Source: Bacillota bacterium (lineage in GTDB: Bacteria; Bacillota; Clostridia; Lachnospirales; Lachnospiraceae). Taken from it: 64,000 bases of DNA. The stretch spans positions 558,001 to 622,000 of the forward strand of contig JAEVYT010000030.1 in NCBI GenBank assembly GCA_023392615.1, written 5' to 3'. The stretch's first letter is position 1. The number at the start of each line of letters is the position of its first letter. The position numbers were made by a program, and so were the translations under genes. Below the pieces are notes generated by a model. It was not told the DNA's origin. It was given only the letters and a program-made list of their open reading frames with translations, and made no database searches. Below are positions 16,465 through 24,114 of the stretch, piece by piece.

Positions 16465-17304
16465 ATGGCATTGATTATTGATGGAAAGAAAATATCAGCT
16501 GAAATTAAAGACGAGTTAAAAGATAAGGTTAGTGAATTAAAAGAAAATGGAATCGATATTACACTGGCCGTAGTGCAGGTGGGGAACGATCCGGCTTCCT
16601 CTGTTTATGTGGGTAATAAGAAAAAAGCTTGTGAGTACATAGGAATTCACTCGCTATCCTATGAACTTCCGGAAGAAACATCACAGGAGGAATTGCTTGC
16701 ACTTGTTCAAAAATTAAATCAGGATAAAGCGGTAAACGGAATCTTGGTTCAGCTGCCATTACCGAAGCATATAGATGAAGATTTAATAATTAAGACAATA
16801 GATCCTACAAAAGATGTGGATGGGTTTCATCCTCAAAGTGTTGGAGCGTTAAGTATAGGACAGAAAGGTTTTGTATCTTGTACCCCTTCTGGTGTCATTC
16901 AGTTATTAAAAAGATCGAATATCTCAATAGAGGGCAAAGAATGTGTTGTGATCGGAAGAAGTAATATTGTTGGTAAACCAATGGCACTACTGATGCTTCG
17001 TGAGAATGCAACAGTTACAATATGCCATTCCCGTACCAAAGATCTTAAGGAAGTTACAAAGAGAGCGGACATTCTGATCGTAGCACTCGGGAAACCTCGT
17101 TTTGTAACAAAGGATTTTGTAAAAGAAGGTGCGGTTGTCATTGATGTTGGAATTCACAGAGATGAAAATAATAAGCTCTGTGGTGATGTGGATTACGCAG
17201 ATGTAGTAGATCAAGTATCGGCAATTACACCGGTTCCGGGCGGAGTAGGACCGATGACGATAGCCATGTTAATGAATAACTGTGTCGAATCCGCACTGGC
17301 TTAG
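16465..17304 (+). CDS. folD: Bifunctional methylenetetrahydrofolate dehydrogenase/cyclohydrolase
   Basis: This 279-residue cytoplasmic enzyme of one-carbon metabolism interconverts methylene-, methenyl- and formyl-tetrahydrofolate. Signatures are the substrate Tyr/Lys region (SSVYVGNKKKACEYIGI), GILVQLPLPKH, the cofactor loop VVIGRSNIVGKPMALLML and the C-terminal PVPGGVGPMTIAMLM. The frame extends upstream to 16408, but GGGAG before the ATG at 16465 and the MALIIDGKKIS start match the family length of about 280. Confidence 0.96.
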   Translation: MALIIDGKKISAEIKDELKDKVSELKENGIDITLAVVQVGNDPASSVYVGNKKKACEYIGIHSLSYELPEETSQEELLALVQKLNQDKAVNGILVQLPLPKHIDEDLIIKTIDPTKDVDGFHPQSVGALSIGQKGFVSCTPSGVIQLLKRSNISIEGKECVVIGRSNIVGKPMALLMLRENATVTICHSRTKDLKEVTKRADILIVALGKPRFVTKDFVKEGAVVIDVGIHRDENNKLCGDVDYADVVDQVSAITPVPGGVGPMTIAMLMNNCVESALA

Positions 17305-17354
17305 CTTTCGGTGTGCTACAAGCGCCTAAATTATGGGGAGAGAGGTCGCATTTC

Positions 17355-17927
17355 ATGTGTTCTGAGCAACAAATTATATATCGTGATAAACTTTATCATA
17401 TTTTAAATACAGAGCAGGAGTTTATCGTGCATCCATCTGTGTTCGGCATGTTACCGTTAAATAAAACTGCTCTTTTGGAACCATTTAATTATCAACTTCA
17501 TATTGAGGAGTATAAGCTGCTTTTGGATAAGCTAGAGTTGGTAAATGTGGAACAGCTTTCAGCCTGCAGCTATGAGGAAGAAAAAGATTCGGTAGGAACT
17601 TTGGTACCCTTTACCGGAACAATCCTTATCGGAGCAGGATTAACAAAAGAATATTATATCAAAGATAAACTAGCCTGTTTTTCATATCAAAAGGTTTATG
17701 AATTGGTATTTGATAAAGGGATGCAGATTACAACGGTAGATCAAAGTAAAGCAATGCAAAAAATTCGTAAAAATATTGATGCGGGTCTTCGGAATTTAGA
17801 GAATAAGCGCGATATTCGGTGCATTAAACGATTTTTGAATTCCTCCTTTGTTGGAGATTATAAATCTTATTTCTTTCGTGGTAAATTATTGAAACACCTT
17901 AAGAATATGCGGGAGGATTATCAATAA
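17355..17927 (+). CDS. Hypothetical protein between folD and rimO
   Basis: This 190-residue soluble protein belongs to no family I recognise. The start at 17355 follows GGGGAGAGAGG at good spacing; an earlier in-frame start (17313) lacks a site. The sequence mixes short hydrophobic strands (GTILIGAGLTKEYYI near the middle) with a basic helical C-terminal third containing KIRKNIDAGLRNLENKRD. There is no signal peptide, membrane helix or metal motif. It starts 50 bases after folD and is probably cotranscribed with it. Confidence 0.65.
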   Translation: MCSEQQIIYRDKLYHILNTEQEFIVHPSVFGMLPLNKTALLEPFNYQLHIEEYKLLLDKLELVNVEQLSACSYEEEKDSVGTLVPFTGTILIGAGLTKEYYIKDKLACFSYQKVYELVFDKGMQITTVDQSKAMQKIRKNIDAGLRNLENKRDIRCIKRFLNSSFVGDYKSYFFRGKLLKHLKNMREDYQ

Positions 17928-18037
17928 GTCGAACGAAATGTATCATTTGTGTAGAAAACGGTTTATTTTTTAGAAGAAAGCTGTTACAATGTGTGATGCA
18001 ACATAGTTACGAATATTGAAAGGCACGTGCATAAAGA

Positions 18038-19369
18038 ATGAATATTTATTTTATATCACTTGGTTGTGACAAAAACCTGGTAGACAGTGAAAATATGCTT
18101 GGTATCCTTCACGAGAATGGATACAAGATTACGAATACGGAACAGGATGCAGATATTATTATCGTAAATACCTGCTGCTTTATTAATGATGCAAAGCAAG
18201 AAAGCATCAATACCATTCTAGAGATGGCTGAATATAAGAAATCGAAAAGTGCGAAGGTACTGATCGTAGCCGGATGTCTGGCGGAACGTTATAAGGAAGA
18301 AATCATGTCGGAGATTCCGGAGGTAGATGCACTTCTTGGAACAACAAGCTTTAGTGATATTTTAATAGCAATTGAAAATAGCTTGAAAGGTACCAAGCAT
18401 GTAGAGTTTGAAGATTTGGACAAGCTTCCGAAGAGTAATAGTAAAAGAATGCTTACTTCAGGCGCTTTTTCAACGTATTTAAAGATAGCAGAAGGCTGTG
18501 ATAAACATTGTACTTACTGCATTATTCCCAAGGTAAGAGGGAATTACCGCAGTGTAGCGATGGAGGAGCTGGTTTCTGAGGCACAATACTTAGCCGAGCA
18601 GGGCGTGAAGGAGCTAATCTTAGTCGCACAGGAAACCACTCTGTACGGAGTTGATCTGTACGGAGAGAAATCCCTTCCAAAGCTTTTGAAAAAGCTTTGT
18701 GCAATTGTAGGGATTGAATGGATTCGTATCTTATATTGCTACCCGGAAGAGATTACCGATGATTTGATTGAAGTGATGAAGCAGGAACCGAAGATTTGCC
18801 GTTATTTAGATCTTCCGATTCAACATGCTTCTGATCGCATCTTAAAATTAATGGGAAGAAGAACCTCTCGTCAGGATTTGATTGATATTATAACTAAACT
18901 TCGTAAGAATTTACCTGATATTGCACTTCGTACCACATTAATAACCGGCTTTCCAACCGAAAGTGACGAGGAACATCAGGAACTTCTGGAATTTGTTAAG
19001 CAAATGCAATTTGATCGACTTGGTGTATTCACTTATTCCAAGGAGGATAATACGCCTGCTGCACAATTAAAGCCTCAGATTTTATCAAAGGTGAAAAAGC
19101 AAAGACAAAAAGATATTATGAAGTTACAACAAAGTATCGTTTTTGAAAAGACTTCTAATCTGAAGGGAAATGTATACCAGGCTCTGGTGGAAGGCAAAAT
19201 CGCGGAAGAAGAGAACGTATATATAGCCAGAACTTATATGGATGCACCTCAGGTAGACGGATTTATATTCATTCGCTCGGAGAGAGAATTAATCTCTGGT
19301 GAGATGGTTAAGACATATGTTACCGGAGCGAAGGGCTATGATTTAATTGGAGAGTTAATTATCGAATAA
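18038..19369 (+). CDS. rimO: Ribosomal protein S12 methylthiotransferase
   Basis: This 443-residue radical-SAM enzyme adds a methylthio group to an aspartate of ribosomal protein S12. Domain order is the UPF0004 domain with cluster-binding cysteines (LGCDKN, NTCCF, AGCLAERY), the radical-SAM core with CX3CX2C at C154, C158 and C161 (CDKHCTYC), then a C-terminal TRAM domain. The LGCDKNLVDSE start separates RimO from MiaB. The ribosome site is weak (AAAGG, about 14 bases away). It is followed by pgsA after 39 bases. Confidence 0.95.
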   Translation: MNIYFISLGCDKNLVDSENMLGILHENGYKITNTEQDADIIIVNTCCFINDAKQESINTILEMAEYKKSKSAKVLIVAGCLAERYKEEIMSEIPEVDALLGTTSFSDILIAIENSLKGTKHVEFEDLDKLPKSNSKRMLTSGAFSTYLKIAEGCDKHCTYCIIPKVRGNYRSVAMEELVSEAQYLAEQGVKELILVAQETTLYGVDLYGEKSLPKLLKKLCAIVGIEWIRILYCYPEEITDDLIEVMKQEPKICRYLDLPIQHASDRILKLMGRRTSRQDLIDIITKLRKNLPDIALRTTLITGFPTESDEEHQELLEFVKQMQFDRLGVFTYSKEDNTPAAQLKPQILSKVKKQRQKDIMKLQQSIVFEKTSNLKGNVYQALVEGKIAEEENVYIARTYMDAPQVDGFIFIRSERELISGEMVKTYVTGAKGYDLIGELIIE

Positions 19370-19408
19370 AAAACGTTTGCCGGATACGAAGGCAGAATGG
19401 AGTATAGT

Positions 19409-19951
19409 ATGAATTTGCCAAATAAAATAACAATATTTAGAGTGATTATGATTCCTTTCTTTTTACTGTTTTTATTAATGCCAGATATTCCCTATAATCG
19501 ACTGCTTGCTGCCGGAGTATTTTTGGTTGCCGCTCTTTCTGATTTGGCGGATGGATATATTGCCAGAAAGTATCATCTTATCACAAACTTCGGTAAATTT
19601 ATGGATCCGTTAGCCGATAAACTCTTGGTCAGTAGTGCGCTGATTTGTTTTGTAGAATTAAAGCAAATCCCTGCTTGGATTGTAATTATTATTATATCCA
19701 GAGAATTTATCATTAGCGGTTTCCGATTAATTGCTTCTGATAAAGGGATTGTCATTGCAGCCGGATGGTGGGGTAAAGTGAAGACCAATGTACAGATGAT
19801 TATGAGCGTTATGTTAATTGTAAATCTTAATTACAACTGGATGAATATGCTCGAGCAAATCGCGATTTATCTTTCTGTGATCTTGACGGTAGTATCCTTG
19901 ATTGATTATATGGTGAAGAATAAAAACGTTTTAAGTGAGAAAACAATATAA
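19409..19951 (+). CDS. pgsA: CDP-diacylglycerol-glycerol-3-phosphate 3-phosphatidyltransferase
   Basis: This 180-residue membrane enzyme makes phosphatidylglycerol phosphate from CDP-diacylglycerol. The CDP-alcohol phosphotransferase motif is visible as SDLADGYIARKYHLITNFGKFMDPLADK. Several hydrophobic helices surround it. The start at 19409 is preferred over 19397 because ATGGAG, including the earlier ATG, serves as ribosome site and the protein then begins MNLPNKITIFRV as usual. The order rimO-pgsA-cinA is common in Firmicutes, but here about 680 bases of repeats separate pgsA from cinA. Confidence 0.94.
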   Translation: MNLPNKITIFRVIMIPFFLLFLLMPDIPYNRLLAAGVFLVAALSDLADGYIARKYHLITNFGKFMDPLADKLLVSSALICFVELKQIPAWIVIIIISREFIISGFRLIASDKGIVIAAGWWGKVKTNVQMIMSVMLIVNLNYNWMNMLEQIAIYLSVILTVVSLIDYMVKNKNVLSEKTI

Positions 19952-19965
19952 TAGATTTATGTATA

Positions 19966-20017
19966 GAACACGATTTCATTGCAGTATATTATTGCTTAAT
20001 AATGAAATGGTGTTCTT
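19966..20017 (+). terminator. Hairpin after pgsA, probable terminator
   Basis: GAACACGATTTCATT (19966-19980) pairs with AATGAAATGGTGTTC (20001-20015) with one mismatch. The T-run after it is short (TTT). It comes 14 bases after the pgsA stop codon. Confidence 0.55.
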
Positions 20018-20036
20018 TCCATTGTGTAATATGTGG

Positions 20037-20260
20037 TTAGTTTGGATTTCGTCAATATGCTCAGATGTAGGTGTCGATAAGAATTGCAAAACATGTATCA
20101 TTAGCAACACGCTCTCGCTTGGATGAAGTACGTAGTGGTACGTAAGGTTGCAAACTACGCAACCTAAGTACCAACGTCTTCATACAGTTGCTTATGATTA
20201 TATGTTTTGCAATTCTTAGGGTATCAGTATGAATGAGCATATCGATGAAATCCAAACTAA
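20037..20260. repeat. 224-bp foldback element (long imperfect hairpin)
   Basis: The outer arms start TTAGTTTGGATTTC and end GAAATCCAAACTAA. Further matched blocks follow inward (AAGAATTGCAAAACAT / ATGTTTTGCAATTCTT, then ATGAAG / CTTCAT), and the centre GGTTGC-AAACTAC-GCAACC closes the hairpin. The arms match nearly throughout, with small bulges. No open frame is supported across it. It may be a non-autonomous mobile element or a structured RNA gene. Confidence 0.85.
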
Positions 20261-20285
20261 TATTTAACTTTTCAAATATATTATA

Positions 20286-20580
20286 GAATTATATTTAGAA
20301 AAGGTTGGAGACGATAGTAAGAGTTTTTGAACCAGTGTAATATATAATGTTATGTAATTGAATATGAATTATATTTAAGAAAGGCTGGAGACGATAGTAA
20401 GAGTTTTTGAACCTGTGTAATATATAATGTTATGCAATTGAATATGAATTATATTTAAGAAAGGTTGGAGACGATAGTAAGAGTTTTTGAACCAATGTAA
20501 TATATAATGTTATGTAATTGAATATGAATTATATTTAGAAAAGGTTAGAGACAATAGTAATTGTTTTTAAATCGTAAATT
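20286..20580. repeat. 80-bp tandem direct repeat, about 3.6 copies
   Basis: Copies begin at 20286, 20366, 20446 and 20526 (the last partial), each starting GAATTATATTTA and carrying GGAGACGATAGTAAGAG and TGTAATATATAATGTTATG. Copies 1-3 are nearly identical; copy 4 diverges after about 30 bases. The array ends about 50 bases before cinA. Confidence 0.93.
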
Positions 20581-20632
20581 AATATTTAATGTTAACAATG
20601 AGACTTATTTTAATAAAGAGAGGTAGGAAACT

Positions 20633-21883
20633 ATGATAGTTGAGTTGATCAGTGTAGGTACGGAATTATTGCTTGGTAATATTGTTAATACCAATGCAAA
20701 TTATTTGTCTAAAAAATGCGCAGAATTAGGATATTCGTTATATTATCAGGTTACAGTCGGAGATAATGAAGGGAGATTAGTGGATGCACTGCAATCCGCT
20801 TTATCTCGTTCGGATGTAGTGATATTAACCGGTGGGCTAGGGCCTACTCAGGATGATATGACGAAGGAAACTGTTGCGAAGGTGTTAGGTAGAGAGTTGA
20901 TTATGGATGAGCATTCCAAGGAGAGAATTGCTTCCTTTTTTAAATTTCGATATAGCGGTACTGCAATTCCGCCGGTTATCACAGAGAATAATTGGAAACA
21001 GGCGCTGAAAATTGATGGATGTATTGTGCTTGATAATGATAACGGAACAGCACCGGCATATATTGTAGAGGATAATGGTAAAATGGTAATTCTGCTCCCG
21101 GGTCCTCCATCAGAGATGATGCCCCTATTTGATAAACAGATCTACCCCTATCTAAGAAATAAGGACAGTAAAATCTTCTTGTCTAAAATGGTTAAGATAT
21201 GCGGAGTCGGTGAAAGCAGAGCGGAAACAGATATTATTGATTTGATTGAAGGACAGAGTAATCCTACAGTGGCACCTTATGCGAAGGATGCAGAGGTTCA
21301 CTTTAGGGTGACAGCAGGAGCAGATAGCGAAGAAGAGGGTGAAGCTCTTTTAAAACCGATGGTAGAAGAATTGTATCGTCGCTTTGGTGATAACATCTAC
21401 TCGACAGATGAGGAAGAAACACTTGAGGAAGTCGTAGTTAAACTTTTAGCTAGTAAGAAGTTTACACTTACCACCGCAGAATCCTGTACCGGAGGGCTGG
21501 TTACAGGACGATTAGTGAACGTAGCCGGCGTATCGGAAGTATTAAAGGAAGGCTTTATTACTTATTCAAATGAAGCAAAGATGAAATATCTTGGTGTAAA
21601 TGAGGAAACATTAAAATTGTATGGTGCGGTGAGTAGCCAGACTGCACAGGAGATGGCGATCGGTGCAGCGAAGAACACAGGAGCTGATGCTGCACTTGCA
21701 ATTACAGGAATTGCAGGGCCGGATGGTGGTACACCGGATAAGCCGGTCGGATTGGTATTTGTAGGATGCTATGTATCAGGTAAAGTAACGGTTAAGGAAC
21801 TTCATCTGACAGGAAATCGACAGAGGGTTCGTAATCAAAGTATCATCTATGCCCTTGATATGTTACGAAGGTGTTTGATTTAA
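20633..21883 (+). CDS. cinA: CinA-like protein (competence/damage-inducible)
   Basis: This 416-residue two-domain protein has an N-terminal molybdopterin-binding-like domain (about 1-170) with VGTELLLGNIVNTNA and ILTGGLGPTQDDMT. The C-terminal PncC-type nicotinamide-mononucleotide deamidase domain (about 255-416) contains TTAESCTGGLVTGRL with the nucleophilic Ser and ITGIAGPDGGTPDKPVG. The combined form recycles pyridine nucleotides and is often found beside pgsA and recA. Here recA is 14 kb away. The ribosome site is AGAGGTAGG. It is probably driven from within or after the tandem repeat array. Confidence 0.93.
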   Translation: MIVELISVGTELLLGNIVNTNANYLSKKCAELGYSLYYQVTVGDNEGRLVDALQSALSRSDVVILTGGLGPTQDDMTKETVAKVLGRELIMDEHSKERIASFFKFRYSGTAIPPVITENNWKQALKIDGCIVLDNDNGTAPAYIVEDNGKMVILLPGPPSEMMPLFDKQIYPYLRNKDSKIFLSKMVKICGVGESRAETDIIDLIEGQSNPTVAPYAKDAEVHFRVTAGADSEEEGEALLKPMVEELYRRFGDNIYSTDEEETLEEVVVKLLASKKFTLTTAESCTGGLVTGRLVNVAGVSEVLKEGFITYSNEAKMKYLGVNEETLKLYGAVSSQTAQEMAIGAAKNTGADAALAITGIAGPDGGTPDKPVGLVFVGCYVSGKVTVKELHLTGNRQRVRNQSIIYALDMLRRCLI

Positions 21884-22018
21884 TTATTTTATTTGATTTG
21901 TGGGATTTAATATAGTGAACGAATATAAGATGACTAAAACGATGTTTCAATGTTTTATGATGATATACGGATACTATGTACTCATTAATGAGAAACTTAT
22001 AATAAAATAAATGATAGG

Positions 22019-22064
22019 ATTAGGTAATTGTAGTACAGGATTTTGTATTCGACAATTACCTAAT
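22019..22064 (+). terminator. Hairpin after cinA
   Basis: The perfect 13-bp arms ATTAGGTAATTGT (22019-22031) and ACAATTACCTAAT (22052-22064) have a 20-base loop. No strong T-run follows, so it may be a terminator of the weak kind or another regulatory stem. The remaining bases between 21884 and 22158 show no gene. Confidence 0.6.
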
Positions 22065-22158
22065 ATTATGCTATCTTTAATATTAAAACAGATGGAACGT
22101 TATTTTGAATCTGATATGAATCAGTATTATAAAGACTATGGGAAGGCATAAATAATAA

Positions 22159-23394
22159 ATGAGTAAAGTTTTTGTTGTTGGCGGTGGAGCAGCTGGAATG
22201 CTTGCAGCAATTGTAGCTGCAAGAAATGGACATAAGGTTGTTTTACTTGAGAAAAATGAGAAGCTTGGTAAAAAATTATTCATAACCGGTAAGGGTAGAT
22301 GTAATATTACCAATGCTTGCGATAAAGAAGAGTTTTTTGATCAAATTGTAACAAATCCGAAATTTTTATTTGGAGCATATCATACATTTAGCAATTATGA
22401 TGCAATGGATTTCTTTGAACAAATTGGTCTTCCGATTAAAACGGAGCGAGGAAACAGAGTGTTTCCTTCATCCGATAAATCCTCCGATGTAATTGCTGTG
22501 CTAAAGCGCGAATTAGAACGTCAATCAGTTATGATTCGTTATCATAGTGAGGTCACAGAGATTCTAATCAGTGAAAATCAGTTTAAAGGATTAAAAGTAA
22601 AAAATTCAAAAGAAGAATTTTCGGGGGATGCAGTGATCGTTGCTACTGGGGGACTGTCGTATCCTGTTACAGGCTCTACCGGTGATGGTTATGAATTTGC
22701 TAAGAAAATGGGACATACCGTTACAAAATTACATCCCTCCCTTGTACCTCTTCATACCAAAGAAACATTTGTGAAAGACTTGATGGGATTATCCCTGCGT
22801 AATATCGAGATCAGAGTAACAGCAGGTGATAAACAGGTTTACCGCGATTTCGGCGAGCTTTTGTTCACTCATTTTGGTGTGAGCGGTCCTGTGATTTTAA
22901 GTGCGAGTAGTTATCTGATTCCTTATTTAGATAAGAATACTCCGGCGAAATTAATGATAGATTTAAAGCCTGCACTAAGTGTGGAGCAATTGGACACTCG
23001 AATATTAAGGGATTTTGATGAAATTAAAAATAAACAATTTAAGAATTCCCTTGACCACCTATTGCCAAATAAATTAATAGATGTTATCATTCGACTAAGC
23101 TTGATTGATCCGGAAAAGAAAGTTAACTCGATTACCAAGGAGGAAAGATTACGTCTGGTACACCTTCTTAAGAATTTTACTCTCAACATAACAAAGCTGA
23201 GTGATTACAATCAGGCTGTTGTGACAAAAGGTGGAATTAGTGTAAAAGAGATTAGTCCATCAACGATGGAATCGAAACGGATGAAAAATGTGTATTTTGT
23301 GGGAGAAGTGCTAGATTTGGATGCATTGACTGGCGGATTTAATTTACAAATTGCCTGGTCGACGGCATATCTTGCAGGACTATCCATTTTATGA
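22159..23394 (+). CDS. BaiN/HI0933-family FAD-dependent oxidoreductase
   Basis: This 411-residue flavoprotein begins with an FAD dinucleotide-binding loop (VFVVGGGAAGMLAA) and the LGKKLFITGKGRCNITN segment that marks the HI0933-like family (YhiN, BaiN). Further family features are VIVATGGLSYPVTGSTGDGY and the C-terminal GEVLDLDALTGGFNLQIAWSTAYLAG. BaiN members reduce bile-acid intermediates, but most of this family is of unknown function, and its conserved position before cmk and ispH suggests a housekeeping role. Substrate is not readable. Confidence 0.85.
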   Translation: MSKVFVVGGGAAGMLAAIVAARNGHKVVLLEKNEKLGKKLFITGKGRCNITNACDKEEFFDQIVTNPKFLFGAYHTFSNYDAMDFFEQIGLPIKTERGNRVFPSSDKSSDVIAVLKRELERQSVMIRYHSEVTEILISENQFKGLKVKNSKEEFSGDAVIVATGGLSYPVTGSTGDGYEFAKKMGHTVTKLHPSLVPLHTKETFVKDLMGLSLRNIEIRVTAGDKQVYRDFGELLFTHFGVSGPVILSASSYLIPYLDKNTPAKLMIDLKPALSVEQLDTRILRDFDEIKNKQFKNSLDHLLPNKLIDVIIRLSLIDPEKKVNSITKEERLRLVHLLKNFTLNITKLSDYNQAVVTKGGISVKEISPSTMESKRMKNVYFVGEVLDLDALTGGFNLQIAWSTAYLAGLSIL

Positions 23395-23424
23395 TACAAA
23401 AATAGTAACTCGGAGGTAATTGCC

Positions 23425-24090
23425 ATGAGGATTTTTAATCTTGCAATTGACGGACCGGCCGGAGCCGGTAAAAGCACCATAGCAAAACGAATTGCAAAGC
23501 AACTAGGTTTTATTTATGTGGATACGGGAGCAATGTACCGTGCCATGGCGCTCTTTTTTATCAGAAATCAAATCCAGCCAACACAGACGGATAAAATTGA
23601 AGATGCCTGTAAGGATGTGAATGTCTCCATTGAATACAAGGAAGGCGAGCAGCTGGTTATCCTAAACGGAGAAAATGTGAATGCATTAATTCGTACTGAG
23701 GAAGTTGGGAAGATGGCAAGTGCAACATCAGTGAATAAGGCAGTTCGTTTGAAATTGGTGGAACTGCAACAGGAACTTGCGAAAAGAGAGAGCGTTGTAA
23801 TGGACGGAAGAGATATAGGAACCTATGTACTTCCAAATGCAGATTTGAAGATCTATTTGACAGCAGGCTCTGGTGAACGTGCGAAGAGAAGATGGCTTGA
23901 ACTAAAAGAAAAAGGGGTACAAGCTAATATCGATGATATCGAAAAAGATATCATTGAACGCGATAATCGTGATATGACAAGAGAATTTGCACCACTTAAG
24001 CAAGCGGAAGACGCCGTATATCTGGATACATCAGAGATGTCAATCGATGAGGTGGTTAACACCATCGTAGATCTATGTAAAACAAAATAA
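23425..24090 (+). CDS. cmk: Cytidylate kinase
   Basis: This 221-residue enzyme phosphorylates CMP and dCMP using ATP. The P-loop is IDGPAGAGKST near residues 8-18, followed by YVDTGAMYRAMAL, the VVMDGRDIGTYVLP motif for nucleotide binding, and RDNRDMTREFAPLKQAEDA in the C-terminal lid and base region. Length is normal. GGAGG precedes the ATG. It lies 24 bases before the ispH-rpsA fusion; the cmk-ispH-rpsA order is classical for Clostridia. Confidence 0.96.
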   Translation: MRIFNLAIDGPAGAGKSTIAKRIAKQLGFIYVDTGAMYRAMALFFIRNQIQPTQTDKIEDACKDVNVSIEYKEGEQLVILNGENVNALIRTEEVGKMASATSVNKAVRLKLVELQQELAKRESVVMDGRDIGTYVLPNADLKIYLTAGSGERAKRRWLELKEKGVQANIDDIEKDIIERDNRDMTREFAPLKQAEDAVYLDTSEMSIDEVVNTIVDLCKTK

Positions 24091-24114
24091 TGAAGAACAG
24101 GAAGTTGAATCATT

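Noticed and set aside
19935..20126. Plus-strand frame of 63 codons after pgsA
   Set aside because: It overlaps the pgsA end, the terminator hairpin and the 224-bp foldback; there is no ribosome site.
20286..20580. CRISPR array
   Set aside because: The repeats are 80 bp and directly adjacent with no unique spacers, and there are no cas genes.
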